DNA of 64,000 nucleotides, taken from contig NZ_VANS01000001.1 of assembly GCF_005887615.1 (NCBI RefSeq), positions 669,415 through 733,414 on the forward strand, in the 5' to 3' direction. Position numbers and translations under genes: made by a program. Below the pieces are notes generated by a model. That model was not told the DNA's origin, made no database searches, and saw only the letters and a list, made by a program, of their open reading frames with translations. Origin of the DNA: Sulfitobacter sabulilitoris. GTDB taxonomy: Bacteria; Pseudomonadota; Alphaproteobacteria; Rhodobacterales; Rhodobacteraceae. Shown piece by piece: positions 29,740 through 38,044 of the stretch. Positions within the stretch are counted from its first letter, which is position 1; each line of letters opens with the position of its first letter.

Positions 29740-31110
29740 ATGAGCGATTGGACAAAATCAAGCTGGCGCAGCAAGCCCCGGATCCAGATGCCCGAGTATC
29801 CCGATCAGGACGCGTTGCACGCGGTCGAGGCACAGTTGTCGAAATTTCCGCTCCTGGTCTTCGCCGGTGAAGCGCGCCGTCTGAAACGGCACCTGGCCGC
29901 CGCCGGCCGCGGCGAGGCGTTCTTGCTGCAGGGCGGCGATTGCGCCGAAAGCTTCGAGCAGTTCAGCTCGGACGCCATTCGCGACACCTTCAAGATCATG
30001 CTGCAGATGGCGATCGTGCTGACGCATGGCGCCAAGGTGCCGGTGATCAAGGTGGGCCGCATGGCCGGACAATTCGCCAAACCGCGCTCGGCCCCGACCG
30101 AGGTCGTCGGGGGTGTCGAGCTGCCCAGCTACCGCGGCGACATCATCAACGAGCTTGAATTCACGCCCCAGGCGCGGATCCCCGATCCCGCCAAGATGCT
30201 GCGCGCCTATACCCAGGCCGCCGCCACGCTGAACCTCATCCGGGCCTTCTCCACGGGCGGCTACGCCGATGTCCACCAGGTCCACGCCTGGACGCTCGGC
30301 TTTACCGAGGGCGAAAAGGCCGAACGCTACCGCGAGATCGCCAACCGCATCACCGACACGCTGGATTTCATGTCCGCCGCCGGGGTCACGTCGGAAACCG
30401 CGCACACGCTGCAATCGGTCGAATTCTATACCAGCCACGAATCCCTGCTGCTCGAATACGAAGAGGCGCTGACCCGTGTGGACAGCACCACCGGCAAATG
30501 GCTGGCAGGCTCCGGTCACATGATCTGGATCGGCGATCGCACCCGTCAGCCCGATGGCGCGCATGTCGAATTCGCGCGCGGCGTGCAGAACCCCATCGGC
30601 CTGAAATGCGGCCCCTCGATGACCGGCGACGACCTCAAGTCGCTGATGGCGACGCTCAACCCCGAAAACGAGCCGGGGCGCCTGACGCTGATCAACCGCT
30701 TCGGCGCGGGATCGGTGGGCGATCACCTGCCGCGCCTGATCAAGACCGTGCGGGAGGAGGGCGCAAACGTGACATGGGTCTGCGACGCGATGCACGGCAA
30801 CACGATCAAGTCGTCCACCGGCTACAAGACCCGGCCGTTCGATTCGGTCCTGCGCGAAGTGCACGAGTTCTTTGGCGTCCATGCCGCCGAAGGCACCGTG
30901 CCGGGCGGAGTGCATTTCGAAATGACCGGGCAGGATGTGACCGAATGCACCGGCGGCGTGCGTGCGGTCAGCGACGAGGATCTCAGCGACCGGTATCACA
31001 CCGCCTGCGATCCGCGCCTGAATGCCAGCCAGTCGCTGGAGCTGGCCTTTCTGGTGGCCGAGGAACTGTCCTCGCGTCGCGCGGCGACCCGCTCACAGGC
31101 CGCGAGCTGA
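29740..31110 (+). CDS. class II DAHP synthase
   Basis: A 456-residue enzyme for the first step of the shikimate pathway (phosphoenolpyruvate + erythrose 4-phosphate to DAHP). The plant-like class II type is shown by [34 protein letters not shown]-equivalent [10 protein letters not shown] and [11 protein letters not shown], with a metal-binding Cys in GDCAES. The ATG at 29740 ([13 protein letters not shown]) is the family start. It has its own terminator. aroQ, the third step, is elsewhere in this window (60686). Confidence 0.96.
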   Translation: MSDWTKSSWRSKPRIQMPEYPDQDALHAVEAQLSKFPLLVFAGEARRLKRHLAAAGRGEAFLLQGGDCAESFEQFSSDAIRDTFKIMLQMAIVLTHGAKVPVIKVGRMAGQFAKPRSAPTEVVGGVELPSYRGDIINELEFTPQARIPDPAKMLRAYTQAAATLNLIRAFSTGGYADVHQVHAWTLGFTEGEKAERYREIANRITDTLDFMSAAGVTSETAHTLQSVEFYTSHESLLLEYEEALTRVDSTTGKWLAGSGHMIWIGDRTRQPDGAHVEFARGVQNPIGLKCGPSMTGDDLKSLMATLNPENEPGRLTLINRFGAGSVGDHLPRLIKTVREEGANVTWVCDAMHGNTIKSSTGYKTRPFDSVLREVHEFFGVHAAEGTVPGGVHFEMTGQDVTECTGGVRAVSDEDLSDRYHTACDPRLNASQSLELAFLVAEELSSRRAATRSQAAS

Positions 31111-31133
31111 GCCAGACGGCCCGGGACGTCATG

Positions 31134-31168
31134 AAAACGCCGCGTGGTTTCGACCGCGCGGCGTTTTT
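31134..31168 (+). terminator. rho-independent terminator after DAHP synthase gene
   Basis: AAAACGCCGCG and CGCGGCGTTTT form an 11-pair stem followed by T. A-rich sequence on the other side makes it able to act in both directions, ending also the leftward PAS gene at 31207. Confidence 0.9.
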
Positions 31169-31206
31169 CGTACTCTCGGCAGGTCCGGATGCGCCGGGCC
31201 GCGGGG

Positions 31207-31914
31207 TCAGTCGTCGGATTTGACCAGCCGCAGGTACGGCGGCAGCGTTCGGCGCCCACCGGGCTCGAAGATCGCGCGCGGTTCGGAAAATCCGGTGGAG
31301 GGGGGCGGTGTTTCTTCTGCCGGGTCATCCGCCTCGGCAAAAGACACCGGGCCGGCACCAGCGTCCGGCGACGTCAGTGCCCGGACCGATGCCTGCACCA
31401 TGTCGAAGCGGCAGGGCACCGCGCCCGGCTCGCCCAGCGCGACCACGCAGCCCAGGATGCGGCTGACATCGCCCAGATCGCTTTTCATCGGCAAGAGCAC
31501 CATCTGCGCCGCGCGCGCGGGTTTGCCGACCGCGCCCGGACCGCTCAACCGCAGCGTGGCACTGGCGGGCCGCTCGAAGACCTCGGTCAACAGATCCGCG
31601 ATCTGGCGGCGGCAGGCGGGCACGAACATCGACGACAACGGCATGCCGCGCACTTCCATGCCCATCAGATCGCTCAGATGGCTGCCGGCGATGCGCAGGC
31701 GCGCGATACCCGGCGCGATCCGCTCGACGATGAAGGCATACTCCAGCGCCCGTTCGATCCCCCGCGGATCGACGTCGGAGCGCTTGGGCATCACATCGCC
31801 GCCACGCAGGGCATCCCAATAGGCCTCGACCTGGGAGAGGGCTGAAAACCCGTTATCCGACTGAAAATCCATCATGCTCACGACATTCTGCGTCGTCGTT
31901 TCGTTAAAGTCCAT
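31207..31914 (-). CDS. PAS-domain protein (PAS_5 type)
   Basis: A 235-residue soluble protein with a single PAS-type domain over about residues 20-160 (VEAYWDALRGGDVMPKRSDVDPRGIERALEYAFIVERI...IAGSHLSDLMGMEVRG) and a disordered, proline-rich C-terminus ending TLPPYLRLVKSDD. This is the alphaproteobacterial PAS_5 family whose members, as in Caulobacter, act in signalling or motility control. No output domain. I start at ATG 31914 after GTGGAG; a start at 31932 is possible. Confidence 0.82.
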   Translation of the reverse strand: MDFNETTTQNVVSMMDFQSDNGFSALSQVEAYWDALRGGDVMPKRSDVDPRGIERALEYAFIVERIAPGIARLRIAGSHLSDLMGMEVRGMPLSSMFVPACRRQIADLLTEVFERPASATLRLSGPGAVGKPARAAQMVLLPMKSDLGDVSRILGCVVALGEPGAVPCRFDMVQASVRALTSPDAGAGPVSFAEADDPAEETPPPSTGFSEPRAIFEPGGRRTLPPYLRLVKSDD

Positions 31915-32257
31915 TGTCTCCACCTCGGGCATCCCAACAATCGAGGGCACGGGGGGTGTGATCCGCGCGGCGGCATACCGCGTGGCGCAACCGGTGCCGC
32001 CCCCCGACTGACCGCAATCCTTCATTCCTGGTTGCCAGGATATTAACAGATCGCACCGCGCCGTCGTCCAACATCTTTAATTCTGGTTAATTCCCGGCGG
32101 ACGCGGGGCCTGCGCCTCACGGTCGTCGCCTCGCGGGATTTGGTTGCAGATTGGCCGGTGTCGGGCTTGCCCCGGACGGTCAATCGGGCATAAGGCAGGG
32201 ACAACATGCGTCCAGCCGTATTTCGACCCCGCGCACCGACCTGAAAGGATGTCCCAC
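31915..32257. other. divergent intergenic region, no gene seen
   Basis: 343 bases between the leftward PAS gene and the rightward yicC gene. The middle (about 32035-32095) is AT-rich and holds TTAA at 32077 and 32087, probably promoter sequence for one or both genes. No protein gene or hairpin of note. Confidence 0.45.
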
Positions 32258-33148
32258 ATGATCCGATCCATGACCGGCTTTGCCTCGGCCACGGGCGCGC
32301 TGCCCCCCCATAGCTGGAGCTGGGAATTGCGCGCGGTGAACGGCAAGGGCCTGGATCTGCGCCTGCGGGTGCCCGACTGGATCGACGGGCTGGAAACCGG
32401 TCTGCGCGCGCAATTGGTCAAGGTCGTGGCGCGCGGCAATGTCACCCTGTCGTTGCGGATCACGCGCGAAGACACCGGAGGCGCGCAGCGCGTGAACGCG
32501 GGGCAGCTCAATGCGGTGTTGAATGCCCTGGCCGAGATCGAGGCCCAGGCGATGGACAAGGGCGTGTCGCTCGCCCCCTCGACCGCGTCCCACATCATCG
32601 CCCTGCGCGGCGTGCTGGAGCAGACCACGACCCAGGACGACACCACCGCGCTGGCCAAGGTCCTGCATGCCGAATTCGCATCGCTGGTCGAGGCGTTCAA
32701 CGACATGCGCCAAGCCGAGGGCGCGGCCCTGCAGGATGTGCTGGCCGCGCAGTTGACCGATATCGAGACCCTGACCACCACCGCCGCCGCCCAGGCAGAG
32801 GACCGCCGCGCCGACATGGCGCAGGCGCTGCGCCGCAACCTGGCACGGGTGATGGAGAACGCCGAGGGAGCCGACGAGGGCCGCGTGGCGCAGGAACTCG
32901 CGCTGATCGCGGTCAAGGCCGACGTCACCGAGGAGATCGACCGCCTGCGGTCGCATGTCGGGGCCGCGCGCGACCTGCTGGGGCAGGGCGGCCCGGTGGG
33001 GCGCAAGCTCGACTTCCTGATGCAGGAATTCAACCGCGAGGCAAACACCCTGTGCTCCAAGGCGCAAAGCAGCGCGCTGACCGGCACCGGGCTCGCGCTC
33101 AAGGCCGTCATCGACCAGATGCGCGAGCAAGTTCAGAATGTGGAGTGA
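32258..33148 (+). CDS. yicC: YicC family endoribonuclease
   Basis: A 296-residue protein beginning MIRSMTGFASATG, the invariant family start, with LRAVNGKGLDLRLRVP and a C-terminal RKLDFLMQEFNREANTLCSKAQ. YicC proteins are RNA-cleaving enzymes acting on small RNAs in enterics. AAGGA lies nine bases before the ATG at 32258; longer starts lack one. Immediately precedes gmk, the usual alphaproteobacterial order. Confidence 0.95.
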   Translation: MIRSMTGFASATGALPPHSWSWELRAVNGKGLDLRLRVPDWIDGLETGLRAQLVKVVARGNVTLSLRITREDTGGAQRVNAGQLNAVLNALAEIEAQAMDKGVSLAPSTASHIIALRGVLEQTTTQDDTTALAKVLHAEFASLVEAFNDMRQAEGAALQDVLAAQLTDIETLTTTAAAQAEDRRADMAQALRRNLARVMENAEGADEGRVAQELALIAVKADVTEEIDRLRSHVGAARDLLGQGGPVGRKLDFLMQEFNREANTLCSKAQSSALTGTGLALKAVIDQMREQVQNVE

Positions 33149-33154
33149 TCCCCG

Positions 33155-33802
33155 GTGACAACAGCAAGACGGCGCGGCCTTCTGATCATCCTCAGCTCGC
33201 CTTCGGGGGCGGGCAAATCGACGCTGGCGCGGCGCCTGCGCGACTGGGATCCCGAGATCGCCTTTTCCGTGTCCGCCACCACCCGCGCACCGCGCCCGGG
33301 CGAGGTGGATGGCCGCGAATACCACTTCACCTCCGAGGCGGAGTTCAAGAGCATGGTGGCCGATGGCGAGATGCTCGAACATGCGCATGTCTTCGGCAAT
33401 TTCTACGGCAGCCCGCGCGGCCCGGTCCAGGCCGCCATCGACGCGGGCCGTGACGTCCTGTTCGATATCGACTGGCAGGGCGCGCAGCAGATCACCAATT
33501 CGTCGCTGGGTGCGCACACGCTGTCGATCTTTCTGCTGCCGCCCTCGATCGCGGAACTGCGCGCGCGGCTGGAAAGGCGCGGCCAGGACGATCCCGAGAC
33601 GATCCGGCGCCGGATGGAGAAATCCTGGGACGAGATCAGCCACTGGGGCGGCTATGATTTCGTGCTGATCAACGACGATCTGGACCAGACCGAGGCACGG
33701 CTGAAAACCATCGTCACCGCCACCCGGCTGCGCCGCAGCCAGCAACCGGGGCTGACCGACCACGTGCGCGCCCTGCAAACCGAATTCGAGGACCTGACAT
33801 GA
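33155..33802 (+). CDS. gmk: guanylate kinase
   Basis: A 215-residue enzyme phosphorylating GMP to GDP. The P-loop is [10 protein letters not shown], followed by the GMP-binding [21 protein letters not shown] and the lid around [15 protein letters not shown]. It starts with GTG at 33155, six bases after the yicC stop, and overlaps the carbonic-anhydrase-like gene by four bases. Confidence 0.97.
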   Translation: MTTARRRGLLIILSSPSGAGKSTLARRLRDWDPEIAFSVSATTRAPRPGEVDGREYHFTSEAEFKSMVADGEMLEHAHVFGNFYGSPRGPVQAAIDAGRDVLFDIDWQGAQQITNSSLGAHTLSIFLLPPSIAELRARLERRGQDDPETIRRRMEKSWDEISHWGGYDFVLINDDLDQTEARLKTIVTATRLRRSQQPGLTDHVRALQTEFEDLT

Positions 33803-34329
33803 CCCTGTATACCCTTGGCACCAAAACCCCCGCCCTGCATGCCGACACCTGGGTCGCGCCCGATGCCAACCTGATCGGCGCAGTGGTTCTGGATGCGGGG
33901 GCGTCGGTCTGGTTCGGCGCCACCCTGCGCGGCGATAACGAACTGATCCGCGTCGGCGCCGGCAGCAACGTTCAGGAAAACTGCGTGCTGCACACCGACA
34001 TGGGTCATCCCCTGACGATCGGCGAGCATTGCACCATCGGACACAAGGTCATGCTGCACGGCTGCGCGATCGGCAACAACACCCTGATCGGCATGGGCGC
34101 CACCATCCTCAACGGCGCGAAGATCGGCAAGAACTGCCTGATCGGCGCGGGCGCCCTCATCACCGAAGGCAAGGTGATCCCGGATGGCAGCCTCGTGATG
34201 GGGGCCCCCGGCAAGGTGGTGCGCGAGCTGGACGCCAAGGCGATCCAGATGCTGACCGCCAGCGCCAAGAGCTACCAAGACAACATGCGTCGGTTCCGCG
34301 ACGAAATGACAGAAATGAAAGCCCGATAA
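33799..34329 (+). CDS. gamma-class carbonic anhydrase family protein
   Basis: A 176-residue left-handed beta-helix protein of the PaaY/YrdA group. Zinc-ligand histidines are in VLHTDMGHP and [12 protein letters not shown], and hexapeptide repeats run from about residue 11 to 150. Members are trimeric zinc proteins with carbonic anhydrase or thioesterase-like activity. It overlaps gmk (ATGA) and the next gene (TAATG), so it is within one operon. Confidence 0.92.
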   Translation: MTLYTLGTKTPALHADTWVAPDANLIGAVVLDAGASVWFGATLRGDNELIRVGAGSNVQENCVLHTDMGHPLTIGEHCTIGHKVMLHGCAIGNNTLIGMGATILNGAKIGKNCLIGAGALITEGKVIPDGSLVMGAPGKVVRELDAKAIQMLTASAKSYQDNMRRFRDEMTEMKAR

Positions 34330-35516
34330 TGAAGAACGAAAAAGCCTCGCTTGTCCGTCCCGATGCGCTGCCCGCCAGCGCCAGCCGTCCGGTCGTCACC
34401 CCGCTCAGCCCGTCGGTGGTCTATGCCTCCGACACGCCCGACATGCTGGACGCGCAATACGAAGGCAAGCTGCACGGCTATACCTATTCGCGCGAAGGCC
34501 ACCCCAATGCCGACGTCGTCGGCCGCCGGCTTGACCGGATGGAGCACGCCCCGCACCCCGGCGTCGTGACCGCCAGCGGAATGGCGGCGGTGTCGGCGGT
34601 GCTGCTGGGGTTGATGCGGTCGGGCGACCACGTGATCGGCGGCAACCAGCTTTATGGCCGCTCGCTGCGCATGATGAACGAGGACCTGCCGCGCCTGGGC
34701 ATCGCCACCACGCTGGTGAACCCCGGCGATGTGACGGCCGTGCGCGCCGCCATCCGCCCCGAAACCAGGATGATCCTTGTCGAGGTGGTATCGAACCCGA
34801 CGCTGGCGGTGGCCGACATCGCCGGGCTGGCGGCCTTGGCGCGCGAGGCGGGCGTGCTGCTGGTGGTGGACAACACCTTTACCACCCCGCGTGCCTTCAA
34901 ACCTTTCGAACAGGGCGCCGACATCGTCATCCACTCGCTGACCAAGCTGTTGGCGGGCCATTCCGACGTGATGCTGGGCTGGGTCGCCGCGGCGGATGCG
35001 GCGTTGAATGACCGGCTGCGTGTCTTCGCCGTGACCTCCGGCATGACGCCCAGCCCCTTTGACTGCTGGCTGGCCGAACGTGGCATGCTCAGCTTCGATC
35101 TGCGGTTCGACCGCGCACAGGCGACAGCCGCCCGGCTGGCCGATCACCTTGCGGGTCTCAAGGGCGTCAGGCGCGTGCTCTATCCCGCGCGCGCCGATCA
35201 TCCCGATCACGCCCGCGCGGCAGAGTTGCTCGACGGGCAGTTCTGCAACATGGTCAGCTTCGAACTGGACGGCGGGCGTACGGCGGCCAATGCCTTCACC
35301 CGCGGGGCCGAGGGCCTCAGCTTTGCCCCCACACTGGGCGACGTGGGCACGACGATCTCGCATCCCGCGTCCTCCTCCCACCGGGGCATGACGGCGGACG
35401 CCCGCGAAGCCCTGGGCATGAGCGAAGGCTTCTTCCGCATCTCGGTCGGTCTGGAAGACCCGGTGACGCTGTGCGATGTGTTCACCACGGCCGTCGCGGC
35501 GGCGATGGACGCCTGA
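34329..35516 (+). CDS. Cys/Met-metabolism PLP enzyme (trans-sulfuration family)
   Basis: A 395-residue PLP-dependent enzyme. Landmarks: YTYSREGHPNADVVGRRL near the N-terminus, VVTASGMAAVSAVLLG, the VDNTFTTPRAFKP strand and the PLP lysine in HSLTKLLAGHSDVMLGW. This is the cystathionine gamma-synthase/beta-lyase/methionine gamma-lyase family; which reaction it carries out cannot be decided by eye. Start codon shares a base with the previous stop. Confidence 0.92.
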   Translation: MKNEKASLVRPDALPASASRPVVTPLSPSVVYASDTPDMLDAQYEGKLHGYTYSREGHPNADVVGRRLDRMEHAPHPGVVTASGMAAVSAVLLGLMRSGDHVIGGNQLYGRSLRMMNEDLPRLGIATTLVNPGDVTAVRAAIRPETRMILVEVVSNPTLAVADIAGLAALAREAGVLLVVDNTFTTPRAFKPFEQGADIVIHSLTKLLAGHSDVMLGWVAAADAALNDRLRVFAVTSGMTPSPFDCWLAERGMLSFDLRFDRAQATAARLADHLAGLKGVRRVLYPARADHPDHARAAELLDGQFCNMVSFELDGGRTAANAFTRGAEGLSFAPTLGDVGTTISHPASSSHRGMTADAREALGMSEGFFRISVGLEDPVTLCDVFTTAVAAAMDA

Positions 35517-35520
35517 CCCG

Positions 35521-36579
35521 ATGACGCCGGCGGCTCTCAGCGATCTGATCGCCGCGATGCCGCTGGCCGCGCTTGCCATCGACGGGGCAGAACGGATCGT
35601 CGCGCCCAACCGGCAGGCCCGCAGGCTGCTGGGGCAGGCGATCGAGGGGCGGCACTTTGTGACCATGCTGCGCCAGCCCGCGCTGATCGACGCGATCGAG
35701 GGTGTGCTGCGTGACGGAACCCGGCGCGAGGCGCCCTATCTTGGCAACGACGGCGCGCAGGACACGGCCTTTCGCGTGACCTGCCGCGCCGTGCCGCAGA
35801 TGCGCCTGGTGCTGGTGTGCTTTTCCGATATCACCCGCGAGGAACAGGCAGGCCAGATGCGCCGCGATTTCGTCGCCAATGTCAGCCACGAACTGCGCAC
35901 CCCGCTGACCGCGCTGATGGGATTCATCGAAACCCTGCGCGGACCCGCCCGCAACGACGCCGCCGCCCGCGACCGGTTTCTCGACATCATGGAGGGCGAG
36001 GCCGGGCGCATGAACCGGCTGGTGGGCGATCTTCTGTCGCTCAGCCGGGTGGAGGACGACGAGCGCGTTCGCCCGCGCACCCGCATCGACCTGATCGAGA
36101 CGCTGACGGCGGTGCTGCGCACGCTGGCTCCCCTGGCGCAAGAGGCGAAGGTGACGCTGGACGCCGATCTGGGCACCCCCCCCGTCTGGATGACCGGAGA
36201 CGCGGACCAGGTGATGCAGGTCTTCACCAACCTGATCGAAAACGCGATCAAATACGGTGGCTCAGGCGGGCGCGTCACCCTGGATCTGGTCCGCACCGAC
36301 CGCGATCCGGCCCTGCGCGCGCCCGGCGTGCGGGTGCATGTGATCGACTACGGCCCCGGCATCGACGCCGTGCACCTGCCGCGCCTGACCGAACGGTTCT
36401 ACCGCGCCGACAGCCACCGCAGCCGCGCGCTTGGCGGCACCGGTCTGGGGCTGGCCATCGTCAAGCATATCGTTAACCGCCACCGCGGGCGCCTGCATGT
36501 CCAGAGCGAACCGGGGCAGGGCGCGCGGTTCACCGTCGTGCTGCCGACGGACCCCGGCCCGGACCAGACGGCATCGTGA
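35521..36579 (+). CDS. phoR: phosphate regulon sensor kinase PhoR
   Basis: A 352-residue histidine kinase. Residues 1-100 form a PAS-like region, followed by the HisKA box NVSHELRTP (phosphorylated His123), and HATPase motifs NLIENAIKYGG (N box), DYGPGIDAVHLPRLTERFYR (G1/F) and GGTGLGLAIVKHI (G2). There is no transmembrane segment, unlike enteric PhoR, a common alphaproteobacterial variation, so it probably contacts PstB/PhoU in the cytoplasm. The phoR name rests on its position before the pst-phoU-phoB genes. Confidence 0.88.
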   Translation: MTPAALSDLIAAMPLAALAIDGAERIVAPNRQARRLLGQAIEGRHFVTMLRQPALIDAIEGVLRDGTRREAPYLGNDGAQDTAFRVTCRAVPQMRLVLVCFSDITREEQAGQMRRDFVANVSHELRTPLTALMGFIETLRGPARNDAAARDRFLDIMEGEAGRMNRLVGDLLSLSRVEDDERVRPRTRIDLIETLTAVLRTLAPLAQEAKVTLDADLGTPPVWMTGDADQVMQVFTNLIENAIKYGGSGGRVTLDLVRTDRDPALRAPGVRVHVIDYGPGIDAVHLPRLTERFYRADSHRSRALGGTGLGLAIVKHIVNRHRGRLHVQSEPGQGARFTVVLPTDPGPDQTAS

Positions 36580-36642
36580 TCCGCCGGCGACGGGCCACCG
36601 CCCCGCCGCGCGGCCCCGTGACGTATCTTTTTGCGTCAAAGA

Positions 36643-36730
36643 CCTCCGGGGTCGGGGCAGACCACCTCCGGGGTCGGGGCAGACCACCTCCGGGGTCGGG
36701 GCAGACCACCTCCGGGGTCGGGGCAGACCC
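36643..36730 (+). repeat. 22-bp tandem repeat, four copies
   Basis: The unit CCTCCGGGGTCGGGGCAGAC plus CA recurs exactly at 36643, 36665, 36687 and 36709, the last copy running into CCCCGATCCGG. Copies are identical. The unit is a fragment of the intergenic repeat family whose single-copy relative is at 24987-25029 (CTCCGGGGTTTGGGGCAG). Confidence 0.95.
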
Positions 36731-36777
36731 CCGATCCGGCCTCGAAATCGGCGCCAGCCCGCCCCCCCGGGACAGGG

Positions 36778-36805
36778 TGTCATAAAACCGTTACACAACT
36801 GTCAC
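36778..36805 (+). promoter_or_regulatory. Pho box before pstS
   Basis: Three PhoB half-sites at an exact 11-base spacing: TGTCAT (36778), CGTTAC (36789) and TGTCAC (36800), each followed by an A-rich pentamer. This is the direct-repeat structure PhoB dimers recognise and places pstS, and probably the whole pst-phoU-phoB unit, under phosphate control. Confidence 0.9.
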
Positions 36806-36889
36806 AAAAGCATTGCCGGACGTCCCTAGGACGGGTCCAAGATCATCATGGGGTGATCACGAATGATTCTGATCCAAGCAGGAGACACC

Positions 36890-37930
36890 ATGTCTTTCAC
36901 AAAATTCGCAGCCTCCGCGCTGGCCATGGCCGCCGTATCCGCAACCGCCGCGGCCGCCCGCGACCAGGTCCAGATCGCCGGGTCCTCCACCGTGCTGCCC
37001 TACGCGTCCATCGTCGCCGAAGCCTTCGGCGAAAACTTCGACTTCCCGACACCGGTCGTGGAATCGGGTGGCTCCTCGGCCGGTCTCAAGCGCTTTTGCG
37101 AAGGTGTGGGCGAGAACACGATCGACATCGCCAACGCCTCGCGCGCGATTCGCGAAAATGAAATCAAGGCCTGCGCCGAAAACGGCGTGACCGACATCAT
37201 CGAAGTGCGCATCGGCTATGACGGCATCGTGTTCGCCAGCCAGCAGGGCGGCCCGGCCTTCACCGCCTTCGAACCCGCGCAGTGGTACATGGCGATGGCC
37301 GCCGAGATGCCAGTGGACGGCACAATGATCGCCAACCCCAACACCAACTGGAGCCAAATCGACAGCGCGCTGCCCGATGCGCCGATCATGGCCTTCATCC
37401 CCGGCACCAAGCACGGCACCCGTGAAGTGTTCGAGGAAAAGGTGATCCTGCAAGGCTGCGAGGACAGCGGCGCGATGCAGGCGATGCTGGACATGGGCAT
37501 GGATGAAGACGCGGCCGAAGGCGCCTGCATGGCGGTGCGCACCGACGGTCTGGCGGTGGACATCGACGGCGATTACACCGAAACGCTGGCGCGCATCGAA
37601 AGCAACACCAACGGCGTCGGCGTCTTTGGCCTCGCCTTCTACGAAAACAACACCGACAAGCTCAAGGTGTCTACGATGGGTGGCGTCGTCCCCTCGACCG
37701 AGACGATTTCGACCGGCGAATACCCGGTGTCGCGTCCGCTGTACTTCTACATCAAGAAGGCCCACATCGGCGTCATCCCCGGGCTCAAGGACTTTGCGGA
37801 ATTCTTTGTCGCCGACGAGATCGCTGGCCCCGACGGCCCGCTGTCGGACTACGGCCTGGTCGCGGACCCGGCGCTGGCCGACACCCAGGACATCGTCGCC
37901 GACGAAACGGTGATCGGCGGCGGCGCCTGA
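36890..37930 (+). CDS. pstS: phosphate ABC transporter substrate-binding protein PstS
   Basis: A 346-residue periplasmic protein: signal peptide MSFTKFAASALAMAAVSATAAAA, then the binding-fold start VQIAGSSTVLPYA and FPTPVVESGGSSAGLKRFCEG. The GSST and SGG(S)S stretches contribute phosphate ligands. ATG 36890 follows GCAGGAG, which decides against the upstream in-frame ATG at 36863. Starts the pst operon and ends in a terminator-like hairpin that likely reduces read-through to pstC. Confidence 0.95.
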   Translation: MSFTKFAASALAMAAVSATAAAARDQVQIAGSSTVLPYASIVAEAFGENFDFPTPVVESGGSSAGLKRFCEGVGENTIDIANASRAIRENEIKACAENGVTDIIEVRIGYDGIVFASQQGGPAFTAFEPAQWYMAMAAEMPVDGTMIANPNTNWSQIDSALPDAPIMAFIPGTKHGTREVFEEKVILQGCEDSGAMQAMLDMGMDEDAAEGACMAVRTDGLAVDIDGDYTETLARIESNTNGVGVFGLAFYENNTDKLKVSTMGGVVPSTETISTGEYPVSRPLYFYIKKAHIGVIPGLKDFAEFFVADEIAGPDGPLSDYGLVADPALADTQDIVADETVIGGGA

Positions 37931-37955
37931 TCCCGCCGACCGCGACAGAAAACGG

Positions 37956-37988
37956 AAAACGGGGAGGCATGTCACGGCTCCCCGTTTT
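37956..37988 (+). terminator. terminator-like hairpin between pstS and pstC
   Basis: AAAACGGGGAG and CTCCCCGTTTT make an 11-pair stem with an 11-base loop and end in TTTT. Probably a partial terminator that gives more PstS than membrane components, as seen for many ABC operons. Confidence 0.8.
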
Positions 37989-38044
37989 CATTCCCGGACG
38001 ACAGGCTGTATACGACCTGCGACACAGACCATTCGGAGCATGAG

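Larger units (their letters stand above)
36580..36889. other. phoR-pstS intergenic region
   Basis: 310 bases holding a tandem repeat (36643-36730), a Pho box (36778-36805) and the pstS ribosome site (GCAGGAG). Outside these I see no gene. The first 60 bases after phoR are GC-rich and contain GTATCTTTTTGCGTC, the tail of the dispersed intergenic repeat family. Confidence 0.8.

Noticed and set aside
32077-32090. CtrA-like site before yicC
   Set aside because: The two TTAA half-sites are six bases apart, not seven.
36643-36730. Possible CRISPR array
   Set aside because: The 22-bp units are directly adjacent with no spacers, and there are no cas genes.
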